From Izhakiella capsodis (lineage in GTDB: Bacteria; Pseudomonadota; Gammaproteobacteria; Enterobacterales; Enterobacteriaceae), in NCBI RefSeq assembly GCF_900115045.1, contig NZ_FOVC01000001.1, positions 248,001 through 312,000 on the forward strand: a DNA stretch of 64,000 nucleotides. Reading direction: 5' to 3'. Position numbers and translations under genes: made by a program. The notes under the pieces were generated by a model. That model made no database searches. It was not told where the DNA came from and saw nothing but the letters and a program-made list of their open reading frames with translations. Positions 20,713-30,604 of this stretch are shown here, piece by piece; positions within the stretch are counted from its first letter, which is position 1, and every line of letters starts with the position of its first letter.

Positions 20713-21174
20713 ATGAAATATCAGCAACTCGAAAATCTTGAAAGCGGATGGAAGTGGAAGTATCTGGTTAAAAAGCACCGCGAAGGCGAATTAATTACGC
20801 GCTATATCGAGCTGAGTGCGGCTCAGGCTGCGGTTGATCAGTTGCTGGCGATAGAAAACCAGCCAGTAGACGTATTGCTGTGGGTACAGAAGCATATCAA
20901 TCCGGCCTTGGAAAATCGCATGAAACAGACGATACGGGCGCGGCGTAAACGCCATTTTAATGCCGAGCATCAGCACACGCGTAAAAAATCCGTAGATCTT
21001 GAGTATCTCGTTTGGCAGCGGCTTGCAGGATTGGCTCAGCGTCGTAGCAGTACCCTTTCTGAAACTATCATACAGCTGATAGAGGATGCTGAACGTAAAG
21101 AGAAATACGCCAGTGCAATGTCGCTTCTGAAAGAGGATTTGCAGGCTATTTTGGGTAGTAATAAAGAGAACTGA
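20713..21174 (+). CDS. matP: Ter macrodomain organiser MatP
   Basis: DNA-binding protein that binds matS sites and condenses and positions the Ter region by contact with ZapB at the divisome. It has 153 residues (E. coli 150). The start [26 protein letters not shown] is typical. The central RHH fold ([27 protein letters not shown]) and C-terminal coiled coil are present. I used ATG 20713; longer in-frame readings run into the lonP promoter region. I found no matS consensus in this window by eye. Confidence 0.96.
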   Translation: MKYQQLENLESGWKWKYLVKKHREGELITRYIELSAAQAAVDQLLAIENQPVDVLLWVQKHINPALENRMKQTIRARRKRHFNAEHQHTRKKSVDLEYLVWQRLAGLAQRRSSTLSETIIQLIEDAERKEKYASAMSLLKEDLQAILGSNKEN

Positions 21175-21203
21175 TGTTATCGCGAGTACGACTGAGATAA
21201 CAT
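21174..21203 (+). terminator. possible terminator of matP
   Basis: ATGTTATC / GATAACAT, an 8-bp perfect stem with a 14-nt loop at the end of matP, followed by a short T run. Confidence 0.35.
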
Positions 21204-21256
21204 TTCACCGCGCAGAAAAAACCGCATTCGCGCTGAGGGCTCCTCATAAATCAGCG

Positions 21257-22345
21257 CTAATAAACTAACACCATATTCTGATAGGTTCTGGCGAGGTGAT
21301 TAAGAATGGCGCTCAGCTTCGCTAGCTTTAAAATTAGCGGAAAGTGCCGCAGGAGCTTCTCCACTACTGTCAGATACGAGATGACCCGCCGTGACTTAAT
21401 GCTGTTGACCTGGTATTTCAGATATAACCCTTTATTTTTGTCTGATACCCTACAAGCCACAGCACTATGGTGCTTAGTATCGCCAGCAGGCTCAGGACCA
21501 GCATTCTTCCGGCTCAACGGCTGTAGCTTGTCCGCAGACCGAATCCGAAGCGCTCGCCTTTTTCATCCAGGAAGTTTGCTCTGTCTGCATACGACGGCTG
21601 TACAACTTTATGATTTCACTTGATTTGAATCATCTGTGCTGCTGAACAGTAACCACGACTCTTTGGCTGAAGAACGCCCGTCACTGACCTGAGATTGGCG
21701 TTCTATCCGGTACCGGACCGGCAAAATTTACGTCCTTTAAATTCTTTTTCATGCAGATAAAAGTGACCATCACATTGAGCATATTCTGCATGGGAAAGCG
21801 TACCCGGCCCCGGGCATTCGGGTTTACTGCGGGCCCGCAGCGCCTGTCGCCTGAATCAGTATTCGCCTTTCCTGTTCAGTTGCAGCTGTTTATTGCCCCG
21901 TATCCGGCCAATAAAGTTCCAGCCGAGTGATTTAATATGTCTGAACCAGGCGTCCTGGAACCCTGCATCAGTGAAAATGATGACCCGGGCCTGTGAATTA
22001 ACCGCAGCATAAAGGGTGTACAGAAAAGCCCTTTGCATCTGTAAGTTATGCTGCTTTTCTGAAGATACTACCCGGCTTAATAAAGGGATTGCACGCTCGT
22101 TGCAGAGCAGACTTGCACGAAGTATTCCTGAGACGGGTAACCACTCCAGTCAACGACAATAACACACAGGGATAACTGAGTCGTCGGCGTCGATATAATA
22201 TTCCTGAAATCAGAGGAATATCCTGATGAATCGATTCACTCCCCAGTAGGCATTCAACACGTTTGATTTTATTTTTGACCTGGGCAACACCCGTCAAAGA
22301 GCGTCTGATGCTGGTCAGCGTCAGTGATGTGTCATTAATTAAACA
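21257..22345 (-). pseudogene. decayed IS4-family transposase
   Basis: Fragments in several minus-strand frames match successive parts of an IS4-type transposase. The N-terminal piece is LTLTSIRRSLTGVAQ..KNKIKRVECLLGS (about 22345-22220). The DDE-core piece is VIIFTDAGFQDAWFRHI..GRIRG (about 21980-21880). The C-terminal piece is RRVISYLTVVEKLLRHFP (about 21415-21330). Frameshifts and stops separate them, so no active enzyme can be made. It interrupts the matP-ompA spacing seen in E. coli. Clear terminal inverted repeats could not be defined. Confidence 0.8.
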
Positions 22346-22557
22346 GTGGGGTCATCCAGCAGGTAATTTTGTCGGTATTTGTGAAAGGGGTATGGCGTTA
22401 CGAAAGGAATTCTGACATATCAAACGTGCAGGCATAGAGGTGATCTCATTGAATTAGTTGCACAATCAGTAGATCACAAACTCTATGCCAGTCATTTTTT
22501 TACCCGCCAATTACTGGGAATTCTTCGGCATTAGCGGGATTTTTAAAGCCGTATTAT
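22346..22557. other. non-coding interval downstream of ompA
   Basis: No gene is present. The interval between the transposase relic and ompA contains an imperfect CCCGC...GCGGG inverted repeat (about 22502-22539), but no strong minus-strand terminator of the kind that follows ompA in E. coli. It may have been altered by the insertion. Confidence 0.4.
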
Positions 22558-23640
22558 TTATGCCTGAGGCTGGGTTGCCTGAGGTTGGGTAACAACGTCT
22601 TTAATACCTTTAACTTCAATTTCTACGCGACGATCAGGCGCCATGCAGTTAATCTGTGCATTGCGGCCTTTTACGCTGTCACAGGTGCTACCGGTAACAG
22701 GGTCAGCTTTGCCCAAGCCACGTGCAGAGATCTTATTAGCCGGGATACCTTTAGATACCAAGTAATCAACGACAGACTGAGCACGTTTTTCAGACAGCTT
22801 CAGGTTGTACTGCTCGGAACCTATGCGGTCAGTGTAACCTAAAACAATAACGGAGCCGTCTTTCGGATCCATAGAACTCAACTGGCTGTACAGCTGGTCA
22901 AGAGCCTGCTTACCTTCAGCTTTTAGCGATGATTTATTGAAGTTGAACAGAACATCAGACTTCAGTGTGAAGCGTTTCGTCTGAACAACTGGCGCCGGAG
23001 CAGGAACCGGAGCTGGAGCGGCGACATCATCCTGACCGAAGCGATAAGAAACACCCAGAGACAGCATGCTGTTATCTGGACGAGCACCAACAGTGCTGGC
23101 ATCGCCAAGGTTGTTAACCCACTGGTAATCCAGACGGGTAGCCCAATTTTGAGTCAGAGCGTATTCAACACCAACAGCGGCCAGCGGAGATATGCCAGTG
23201 TCGTTGTCACTGATGCGGTTACCAGTAGTGGCATTGTACTGAGTAGAATCAGCACGCCATACCATACCACCCAGACGTGTATAAACGTCGAGGTTATCAG
23301 TGAGCGGATAGCTCAGTTTGGCAGCCAATTGGATACCCTGAGCTTTGAATGCGCCGTTAACGGTATTGCCTTTGTATGGCATACGTCCCAGCCAGTCATA
23401 GCCCAGTTCGAAGCCCAGATAAGGATTCGCCTGATAGCCCAGGAATGCACCTGCACCGAGCTGACTATCATGAGTCGGACCGTCATTATTGGTGTAACCG
23501 TTGCCGTAGTAGCCTTTATCGTGGAACTGAGACCAGCCCAATTTACCACCGACATACCAGGTGTTATCTTTCGGAGCGGCCTGCGCTACTGTAGCGAAGC
23601 CAGCCAGTGCCACTGCAATTGCGATAGCTGTCTTTTTCAT
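22558..23640 (-). CDS. ompA: outer membrane protein A
   Basis: Abundant eight-strand beta-barrel with a periplasmic peptidoglycan-binding domain. It has 360 residues. The signal peptide [20 protein letters not shown] is cleaved before [10 protein letters not shown]. The barrel runs to about residue 195, followed by a Pro-Ala hinge ([11 protein letters not shown]) and an OmpA-like domain with [19 protein letters not shown]. The C-terminus is QPQATQPQA. The start is ATG 23640, with the leader GATAACGAGGCGCAAAAA identical to E. coli. An upstream in-frame codon lies within that leader and is not the start. Confidence 0.98.
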   Translation of the reverse strand: MKKTAIAIAVALAGFATVAQAAPKDNTWYVGGKLGWSQFHDKGYYGNGYTNNDGPTHDSQLGAGAFLGYQANPYLGFELGYDWLGRMPYKGNTVNGAFKAQGIQLAAKLSYPLTDNLDVYTRLGGMVWRADSTQYNATTGNRISDNDTGISPLAAVGVEYALTQNWATRLDYQWVNNLGDASTVGARPDNSMLSLGVSYRFGQDDVAAPAPVPAPAPVVQTKRFTLKSDVLFNFNKSSLKAEGKQALDQLYSQLSSMDPKDGSVIVLGYTDRIGSEQYNLKLSEKRAQSVVDYLVSKGIPANKISARGLGKADPVTGSTCDSVKGRNAQINCMAPDRRVEIEVKGIKDVVTQPQATQPQA

Positions 23641-23761
23641 TTTTTGCGCCTCGTTATCATCCAAATAGGCAAGGAGCTGAATTTAGCTCTTGGTTTAATC
23701 CTTCGCCGGGCTTTGTAGCTCTATTATTCCGCTTCCGCATGGAGGTTGTTGGAGCACCTCG

Positions 23762-23800
23762 GCGTAATAAAGTCTACAACGTCGTGAAAAACTTACAAGT
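23762..23800 (-). promoter_or_regulatory. ompA promoter
   Basis: On the minus strand CTTGTAAGTTTTTCACGACG then TTGTAGACTTTATTACGCC is nearly identical to the E. coli ompA promoter. Transcription should start near 23760, giving a leader of about 120 nt, the long 5' region known to stabilise ompA mRNA. It occupies the interval downstream of sulA. Confidence 0.7.
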
Positions 23801-23985
23801 ATGATGTTGGGTGATAAAAGAAAAAAAAAGCGTTCTCTACATATTTTTTAACATTTATAGGGTGAAAATTAAGTGACAATTTACCTACTTAAGTGGCTAA
23901 CTCATTGTCACACAGGGTCATAATTGAATCAGTTGATTTTCCAAGGGCGGAGATGAATCAATTCTGAGAATATTCCCATTTTTAC

Positions 23986-24486
23986 TTAGTGATACAAACT
24001 GGAGGGAATTTTTAAGCTGTTTGTTGGTCTCGCCGTGGGTTCGCCGAACACTGACGTGCATAAAATTAAGCCTAATCCATGTCCGGCTTCAGCTGCTCTC
24101 TCCAGCATTTTTCTCTGTTCATTCGTCGGGGGCGTCTGAACCCAACCAATCACCGCGCTGAAATTTCCTGTACGCAAGGCTCTGTTCATTGCTTCCAGCG
24201 TTGGCTTTTCACCCGGGCTCTGGATTTGCATCATTTTATCCAAAGGTAGTCCGGTAGATTTCAGCCAATGGCGGCTAAGTTTATGCTTTGATGTCAACCA
24301 TAATTGCCAGCGTGATTCGATGCTCAGCTGTTGAAGAAGCGGTAATAACATAAGGTGCATCACTGCGCTTTGATTCTTGCTGAATACCAGTTCGGCAATC
24401 GTACCTGAATTCAGGGTGAGAGAGGAGCAATGATCTAAATGCACAGTTTTCCCGACGCGGTAAGAATTTGAAGTTTGAGTACGCAT
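23986..24486 (-). CDS. sulA: SOS cell division inhibitor SulA
   Basis: Cytoplasmic FtsZ inhibitor made during the SOS response and normally removed by Lon. It has 166 residues (E. coli 169). The conserved core SRWQLWLTSKHKLSRHW, RALRTGNFSAVIGW and C-terminal SLYH (Lon recognition) are present. The start is ATG 24486 (MRTQTSNSYRVGKTV); an upstream in-frame codon would run through the LexA box. It is transcribed toward ompA as in E. coli. Confidence 0.94.
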   Translation of the reverse strand: MRTQTSNSYRVGKTVHLDHCSSLTLNSGTIAELVFSKNQSAVMHLMLLPLLQQLSIESRWQLWLTSKHKLSRHWLKSTGLPLDKMMQIQSPGEKPTLEAMNRALRTGNFSAVIGWVQTPPTNEQRKMLERAAEAGHGLGLILCTSVFGEPTARPTNSLKIPSSLYH

Positions 24487-24506
24487 GATCTCTTTACCTG
24501 TAATGA

Positions 24507-24526
24507 TACTGTATAAACATACAGTA
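24507..24526 (-). promoter_or_regulatory. LexA box of sulA
   Basis: TACTGTATAAACATACAGTA is a perfect CTGT-N8-ACAG operator with the extended TA flanks, 21 bp upstream of the sulA ATG. It differs from the E. coli sulA box only in the central bases. Confidence 0.93.
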
Positions 24527-24674
24527 TAGCTACCTGAGCTTAAGATCAACCTGATTTTTTGAAAACGGCTCGCAAATTTTGTGCGGCGTAAGCAAAAATA
24601 TGAGTGAAGCATTGAATGCTATTACTTAAATCTCTAATGTCTTGAGTACTCGGTTTATTAACAAGGAGGGAATG

Positions 24675-25295
24675 ATGATAAAAAAAGGGCGTATTGAGAG
24701 TATAACACAGTTACTGGATCCACTTGGCGCAATTAAAGTGCGTACTCAATTCGGTGGCTACAGTTTGAGTGTGGGTAAAGCGGTATTTGCCGTTGTTTCG
24801 CAAGGGGAGCTTTATTTACGTGCCTGCGAGGCGTCAAAGCCATACCTCTGCGAACGTAAATTACAAACATTACAGCTGCAAAAACGAGGTGTGCCTGTCC
24901 GACTTGATTATTACCGGGTAAATGAAACTCTTTGGCGGGAGCCTGAACAGCTACTGGCAATATCCCGGCTCTGTTTACAAGGGGCCCGGGAGCACAATGA
25001 GCAGTCGAAACAGGCGAGAGGCATGCGTGATTTACCCAATATTGGGCATCAATTGGAGCGATTGTTACGCGAAGCAGGGATCGGGAGTGTAAACATGCTC
25101 AGGGCACAAGGGGCTAAAGCCAGCTGGCTCAAGTTACGCGCTCTGAATAAGCATCTCGGATTAAATACGCTTTATGCGCTGGAAGGGGCGCTGAGCGGTT
25201 TTTATTACCAGGCTTTGCCTGGAGAGGTAAAAGCCGAACTGCGCAGCTGGTATGAAACTAAGATTGCGCAGTTAGAGCGTGAGCGTTGTCGATAG
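24675..25295 (+). CDS. sxy: competence regulator Sxy (TfoX)
   Basis: Co-activator that directs CRP to CRP-S promoters of DNA uptake genes. It has 206 residues (E. coli 209). The N-terminal TfoX domain (GGYSLSVGKAVFAVVSQGELYLRA) and C-terminal helix-hairpin domain (DLPNIGHQLERLLREAGI) are intact. AAGGAGG at 24663-24669 is 5 nt from ATG 24675 and 2 nt from ATG 24672, so I prefer 24675. It is divergent from sulA. Its 3' end overlaps the convergent yccS by 38 bp. Confidence 0.9.
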   Translation: MIKKGRIESITQLLDPLGAIKVRTQFGGYSLSVGKAVFAVVSQGELYLRACEASKPYLCERKLQTLQLQKRGVPVRLDYYRVNETLWREPEQLLAISRLCLQGAREHNEQSKQARGMRDLPNIGHQLERLLREAGIGSVNMLRAQGAKASWLKLRALNKHLGLNTLYALEGALSGFYYQALPGEVKAELRSWYETKIAQLERERCR

Positions 25296-27411
25296 CGATT
25301 ATACGAACCTGAAGCTCAATTAGCTGCGGAAGCAGTGAGAGTAGTAATGAGATCTGTTGCAAAATAATATACGCACTACCCTCTGCCTGTGACTCAAGAG
25401 TTTCAATTTTTTTAAAAAATGAAGCAAGCTGTTCAATCAACACCGGGGAAACAGCAACTGCTGGTTGCAGGGTATCATCAATATAACAAACGATATCATC
25501 CAACAATAATAAGAGCGCTTCGTCATCCAGTTTCTCTCTGTGGGCGCCAAGTGCTGAAACATAGCTAAGCAGGGAATGCACCAGGCAGAGGAGACGAAAA
25601 GCGTCTTCCTCCCGCAACCTGAAAGGTGTTTTTTTATCAGAGCGGCTAGCTACGACTGACGCTAATTCGGCTGTAGCATTGTGTGCGTTTCGTCGGGCAA
25701 TACGATAATCGACCTTATTATTTTTGCCCTGTTTATATTGCAGTAGGATGGCGTTCAGATAGCGGCAATGTGCATTCAGCGTGCGGTGTAGCACCGTGGG
25801 TAAATCGCAAAAACGCCAGTCTGGCCAGATCCAGCTGACTGCCATCCAGGCGAGTGCGCAGCCTATCAGCGTATCGATTATTCGGGGCAGGGCCACTTCA
25901 TACCCTTCGCCCAACAGGTTAAAGCAAAGCAGCACAAGCAGTGTGATAAACATCGTGGCGAGGGCATACTGCACGGTTCGAAAAGCGAAAAACAGCACGC
26001 CGCTAATAACAATCATTAACAGTTGCCCCTGTACTGTAGGTACCAGCCATAACACCGGCAACCCTATCACTATGCCGGCAAGGGTTCCGATGATGCGCAG
26101 TGCTAATCTGTTTTTTGTCGCGTTGTAATTTGGCTGACAGACAAAGAGGCTGGTCAACAGGATCCAGTAGCCATGTTTCATGCCGGTAAGCTGAATCATG
26201 GCGTAGCTAGAGCAAAGTAATAATGACATGCGCACCGCATGCCGGAATAACGCCGATGCGGGGGAAAGATGACGGCTGAAGCGCAGGCGAATATCCTGCC
26301 AGCCAGTTAACCCATCATATGAAAGTTGGCTCTCGCTTGCGTGTATGTGCGTTAGTCGCTGTTCTGATTCAATGGTAGCAAGTTGGGCGTCAATTGCTCG
26401 TAGGTTATTGAGCAGGAAATGCATCGCTTTGCGTTCGCTTGGATAGCTTACCCCCGAATCGAGCTTATCTAGCGCAATACTTAGATTGGCAAAATGATAT
26501 TCAAAACGTGGATCATGCTGATACTGGCGTCGAAGCATGATCGCCTTCGCCAGGTGTTCGCAGGCTTTTGCCTGAAGGGTCATTAACCGCTGAAAGCGAA
26601 AAAGAATATCGCTGTGGCGGAATGCTCTACGTAAAGTATCATATTTAACATGAGATGAGCTGGCCCTCTCGTGTATATCCTGAGCTGCAAAATAATAATG
26701 TAACGCTCGTTGCGTGCCACGTTGCCACTGTTCGCCACGAAGTCGGCTTTGAACCGATGCTTTCGCCATGTTGAGCTGCTCAACCAGCCGACTGTCTGCC
26801 ATTGCTACGTCGATCACCCTTTGTATGTCACCGGTTTCAATATCGGGATCGAACAGGTCGGCTTTGGCCCCCAGATAACGGGAAAGCTGGTTAAAGGTAC
26901 CGGCAATATTTTCCTGGAGCGGACGGATGGGGAAAATCAGATGTCCGCAGAGTGTTAATAAATTATACCATGCGCCCCCTACCAGTAGCAGAAACGGCTG
27001 CAGATACCATTGTGCAAAAAGCCCGGCCCCAAGCAGAGTATAAAGTGCGATAAGCAGGGCACCGAAGGCAATAGTTGCATAGCGCTGTCCCAAGGCTCCT
27101 AACAGAATAAAACCCCATGTCGACAGGCCAAGCCCGATAATAAACAGCCATGGCCAAGGGTAGAGCAATTCAACCGATACTGAAGCCATGCCAAAGCAGA
27201 CCAGCGTAATCACCAGATTACGCAGGCGTCCTGTCAGCCGGTCGTCCAAATCGGCCAGCGCTGCCGCTACTACGCCAAGCGTTAGCGGAATGGTCCAGGT
27301 AACGTGCTGTAGCCATAGAGGAACGGCGGTGGTGCCAATCAGAGCCAGCAAAATGCGTAAGTTATAAAGCCAGGGGCTGCTAATATTAAATTGCCGAAAC
27401 AGATGCTTCAT
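25258..27411 (-). CDS. yccS: YccS/YhfK-family inner-membrane protein
   Basis: Large integral membrane protein of the FUSC/aromatic acid exporter-like family; the substrate is unknown. It has 717 residues, in line with E. coli YccS. An N-terminal membrane block of about six helices (from LRILLALIGTTAVPLWL) is followed by a long soluble helical region (about 170-370). A second membrane block with MKHGYWILLTSLFVCQPNYN (FUSC motif) and a cytoplasmic C-terminal region follow. The start is ATG 27411 (MKHLFRQF). It ends inside the sxy coding region on the other strand. Confidence 0.92.
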   Translation of the reverse strand: MKHLFRQFNISSPWLYNLRILLALIGTTAVPLWLQHVTWTIPLTLGVVAAALADLDDRLTGRLRNLVITLVCFGMASVSVELLYPWPWLFIIGLGLSTWGFILLGALGQRYATIAFGALLIALYTLLGAGLFAQWYLQPFLLLVGGAWYNLLTLCGHLIFPIRPLQENIAGTFNQLSRYLGAKADLFDPDIETGDIQRVIDVAMADSRLVEQLNMAKASVQSRLRGEQWQRGTQRALHYYFAAQDIHERASSSHVKYDTLRRAFRHSDILFRFQRLMTLQAKACEHLAKAIMLRRQYQHDPRFEYHFANLSIALDKLDSGVSYPSERKAMHFLLNNLRAIDAQLATIESEQRLTHIHASESQLSYDGLTGWQDIRLRFSRHLSPASALFRHAVRMSLLLCSSYAMIQLTGMKHGYWILLTSLFVCQPNYNATKNRLALRIIGTLAGIVIGLPVLWLVPTVQGQLLMIVISGVLFFAFRTVQYALATMFITLLVLLCFNLLGEGYEVALPRIIDTLIGCALAWMAVSWIWPDWRFCDLPTVLHRTLNAHCRYLNAILLQYKQGKNNKVDYRIARRNAHNATAELASVVASRSDKKTPFRLREEDAFRLLCLVHSLLSYVSALGAHREKLDDEALLLLLDDIVCYIDDTLQPAVAVSPVLIEQLASFFKKIETLESQAEGSAYIILQQISLLLSLLPQLIELQVRIIAIDNAHALTAQS

Positions 27412-27424
27412 TGTGTGCTGCACA

Positions 27425-27877
27425 CTAAGCCTGATTAAAACGACGTCGGGCATTGGCTTCGCGTGCTGCACGAGCGACTTCCACAGAAACAATCCGACGG
27501 CCAACAGGCCAGAGTGCGATGGCGGCAATCTTTAAATTAGCGATACCTACCGGGATCCCAATAATGGTGAAGCATTGCACAATACCAATAAAAATATGGC
27601 TCAGGCAAAGCCACCAGCCAAATAAGATGAACCAGAAAATATTTAACAGCGTGCCGGCACCGTTAAGAAGAGAATTTTGATTCTCAGGATAGAGCTCATC
27701 AATGTGTATGGATTCATTACCATAAGGGAGTAAGGAGAGCTTGGTTATTTCCCAGCAGGAGCGCGTAAGCGGCAGGGTAAAAATCAGTATGATGGAGAAG
27801 AGCGTTGCCAGCAACCAGCCTAACGTGGTGGCGAAGCCACCCAACACAAAATTAAGAATATTAAGTACGGTACGCAT
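27425..27877 (-). CDS. yccF: inner-membrane protein YccF (DUF307)
   Basis: A 150-residue membrane protein, very close to E. coli YccF (148). It has two YccF repeats (FVLGGFATTLGWLLATLFSI and NIFWFILFGWWLCLSHIFIG) and a basic C-terminal tail (REANARRRFNQA). Function is unknown. It starts at ATG 27877 and precedes yccS by 13 bp, so the two probably form one operon. Confidence 0.95.
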   Translation of the reverse strand: MRTVLNILNFVLGGFATTLGWLLATLFSIILIFTLPLTRSCWEITKLSLLPYGNESIHIDELYPENQNSLLNGAGTLLNIFWFILFGWWLCLSHIFIGIVQCFTIIGIPVGIANLKIAAIALWPVGRRIVSVEVARAAREANARRRFNQA

Positions 27878-28002
27878 ATTGCCTCTCCCGATGAAATAAA
27901 TGCAAAGCTCAATGCATTGATTGTAACGCGTTTTAGCACTGGAGCGCTAAACCTCCTGCCGGTAAACTAAGAAGATAATTTTTAACACTACAGGTCAGGG
28001 GC

Positions 28003-30057
28003 ATGGAACTTAAATCAACGTCGCTTGGCAGGCATCTGGCACAGCATCCCTATAACAGGGTTCGTTTACTTAATGCCGGTGTTGAGGTCAGTGGAGAAAA
28101 GCATCAGTATCTGATCCCGTTCAATCAACTGCTTTCCATCCGCTGCAAACGGGGGCTTGTCTGGGGTGAACTGGAGTTCACCTTGATTGATGAGAAAGTC
28201 GTACGCCTTCATGGTACTGAGTGGGCAGAGACTCAACGCTTCTTTCACTATCTGGACAGAGCCTGGACTGAGTGGAGTGAGGAGATGAGCAAGGTTAGCG
28301 TTGGGGTACTGGCCGATGCTTTAAGCGATATCAACGATCTCGAACAGCAATCACGCTGGATTAACCGCAGCGATATTGTCAGCCTGCGTCAGCGGCTCGA
28401 TGGTTTTTTCGCCGGATTGCCATTACCTCATCAGCGTATTTCCCAATTTGAAAACTGTGCGCAACAGTGGGCGTATTGTCAGGATTGGTATCATCAGGCC
28501 GAAGAGAAGCGCCAGCAGCGTAATGCACAATGGAGTACGCAGATGCTGGAGGCACATGCGGAGTTCTTCAATTTGGTAGAAGCCTCGCCGTTGAATGAGT
28601 CCCAGTCAAGGGCGGTAATCAATGGTGAGGATACACTCTTAACGCTTGCCGGTGCCGGCAGTGGTAAAACGTCGGTGCTGGTTGCCCGAGCTGGCTGGTT
28701 GATGCAGCGTAAACTCGCTAAACCTGAGCAAATTTTGCTGCTGGCATTCGGGCGTAAGGCGGCAGAGGAAATGAACGATCGTATTATTCAAAGACTAAAT
28801 ACTGAAAAAATAGAAGCCAGGACGTTTCACTCGCTGGCCCTGCATATCATCCAACAGGGCAACCAACGAACTCCGACTATCAGCGTTCTGGAAACCGATA
28901 TAAGCAAAAGGCGCAAGCTTATTATTGACGAGTGGCGTAAGCAGTGTGCAGAAAAGAAAACTCAGGCTAAAGGCTGGCGTCAGTGGCTGCAGGAGGAGCT
29001 CGGTTGGTCGGTGGATGAAACGGCTTTCTGGCAAAATGATCGGCTAGCCGACCGACTCGCCAGCAGGCTTGAACGTTGGCTGGGGTTGATGCGCACCCAG
29101 GGTGGCGCGCAGGCAGAAATGATCGACAGCGCCCCGCCTGAGCTGCGTGACATGTTTGCTAAAAGGGTCAGGCTCATGGCGCCGATACTTAAGGCCTGGA
29201 AAAATGCGCTGAAGGAAGAAGGTGCAGTCGACTTTGCTGGCTTAATTCATCAGGCGGTTAACGTGTTGGACAAAGGTCGCTTCATCAGCGCATGGAAAGC
29301 GATCCTGGTCGATGAATTTCAGGACATATCGCCACAGCGTGCCTTGCTACTAGCCGCGCTGAGGCGTCAGAATAAGCGAACTTCGCTGTTTGCCGTTGGC
29401 GATGACTGGCAGGCTATCTATCGTTTTAGCGGTGCGGAAATGACACTGACCACGGCTTTCCATCACCATTTTGGTGAAGGAGAACGCTGTATACTTGATA
29501 CAACCTATCGTTTTAACGAACGCATTGGTGACATCGCTAATCGCTTTATTCAGGAGAACCCATATCAGCTGAAAAAACCCCTTAATAGCTTACGTAAAGG
29601 CAATAAGAAAGCAGTGATCCTGCTGCCGGAGAATCAGCTTGAATCGCTGTTAAATAAGTTAAGTGGCTTCGTAAAGCAACAGGAAAAGGTTCTGATTCTG
29701 GGACGATATCATTATCTGCGTCCGGCGGAGCTGGATAAAGCAAAGACGCGCTGGCCTAAGCTCAATATCGAATTCATGACGATTCATGCCAGTAAAGGCC
29801 GGCAGGCAGACTACGTTATTTTGCTTGGTCTTCGCGGGGGATGCGACGGATTCCCAGCTCAGGCAAGGGAGTCAATTATGGAGAAAGTACTGCTGCCTGC
29901 GCCGGAGAACTTTCCGCATGCAGAAGAGCGACGTCTGGCCTATGTTGCGTTGACAAGGGCGAAAGAGCAGGTGTGGTTATTGTTTGATGCTGATACGCCT
30001 TCTGTATTTGTTGATGATTTTAAGCGGCTTGGCGTACCCACTCAGCGCAAGCCGTGA
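28003..30057 (+). CDS. helD: DNA helicase IV
   Basis: UvrD/Rep-type superfamily 1 helicase that translocates 3' to 5' and takes part in RecF-pathway recombination. It has 684 residues, as in E. coli. An N-terminal HelD-specific region is followed by Walker A LAGAGSGKTSVL (about 213-224), Walker B VDEFQDISPQR, GDDWQAIYRFSGAE, and the C-terminal motifs TIHASKGRQADYVI and YVALTRAK. The upstream yccF is divergent. The stop is 17 bp from the convergent mgsA stop. Confidence 0.96.
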   Translation: MELKSTSLGRHLAQHPYNRVRLLNAGVEVSGEKHQYLIPFNQLLSIRCKRGLVWGELEFTLIDEKVVRLHGTEWAETQRFFHYLDRAWTEWSEEMSKVSVGVLADALSDINDLEQQSRWINRSDIVSLRQRLDGFFAGLPLPHQRISQFENCAQQWAYCQDWYHQAEEKRQQRNAQWSTQMLEAHAEFFNLVEASPLNESQSRAVINGEDTLLTLAGAGSGKTSVLVARAGWLMQRKLAKPEQILLLAFGRKAAEEMNDRIIQRLNTEKIEARTFHSLALHIIQQGNQRTPTISVLETDISKRRKLIIDEWRKQCAEKKTQAKGWRQWLQEELGWSVDETAFWQNDRLADRLASRLERWLGLMRTQGGAQAEMIDSAPPELRDMFAKRVRLMAPILKAWKNALKEEGAVDFAGLIHQAVNVLDKGRFISAWKAILVDEFQDISPQRALLLAALRRQNKRTSLFAVGDDWQAIYRFSGAEMTLTTAFHHHFGEGERCILDTTYRFNERIGDIANRFIQENPYQLKKPLNSLRKGNKKAVILLPENQLESLLNKLSGFVKQQEKVLILGRYHYLRPAELDKAKTRWPKLNIEFMTIHASKGRQADYVILLGLRGGCDGFPAQARESIMEKVLLPAPENFPHAEERRLAYVALTRAKEQVWLLFDADTPSVFVDDFKRLGVPTQRKP

Positions 30058-30074
30058 AGTCTGTCCCGGAGCGT

Positions 30075-30533
30075 TTATTGCAGGCGCTGCTGCATGTAAC
30101 GCTGATAATCCGGGATCAATATCTCTTGCTCACTGTTGAAAAGCGACGAATGGATAATGAAGTCTGCCGTAGCACGGTTGGTGGCAACCGGAATATTCCA
30201 TACCGTAGCCAAACGCAGTAACGCTTTAACATCCGGATCGTGTGGTACAGCGTTGAGCGGATCCCAGAAAAAAATTAGGACGTCGATTTTGCCTTCAGAT
30301 ATCAGGGCGCCAACCTGCTGATCGCCGCCCATTGGCCCGCTGAGCATTGATTTAACCGGCAGGCCTGTGGCTCGTTGGATAAGATTTCCGGTGGTACCGG
30401 TAGCATAAAGGCTGTGTTGTTTAAGCGTCTCTTTATAAAGTTCAACCCACTGCATGAGTGCAGTTTTACAGTGATCGTGAGCGACCAGCGCAATGTGTTT
30501 TTTTTCTGGAATTTTTCGGGTGGTTTGATCCAT
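30075..30533 (-). CDS. mgsA: methylglyoxal synthase
   Basis: Converts dihydroxyacetone phosphate to methylglyoxal and phosphate, an overflow bypass of lower glycolysis. It has 152 residues, the same as E. coli. His19-Asp20, the phosphate-binding SGPMGGD with catalytic Asp71, and FFWDPL with Asp91 and His98 are all present. ATG at 30533. Confidence 0.98.
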   Translation of the reverse strand: MDQTTRKIPEKKHIALVAHDHCKTALMQWVELYKETLKQHSLYATGTTGNLIQRATGLPVKSMLSGPMGGDQQVGALISEGKIDVLIFFWDPLNAVPHDPDVKALLRLATVWNIPVATNRATADFIIHSSLFNSEQEILIPDYQRYMQQRLQ

Positions 30534-30604
30534 TAAGAATATCCTGGTGAGAATAATCGGACTAAGTATGACAATGTGAGTTTAGCGCTCTGTGGCGGTT
30601 GCAT

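Noticed and set aside
23149..23718. Long plus-strand frame opposite ompA
   Set aside because: Antisense shadow of a highly expressed gene with strong codon bias; no ribosome site or family match.
24487..24612. Longer SulA reading from upstream codons
   Set aside because: The extension crosses the LexA operator and is not found in SulA proteins.
27412..27528. Longer YccS reading from upstream codons
   Set aside because: It would overlap yccF; ATG 27411 gives the E. coli length of 717 residues.
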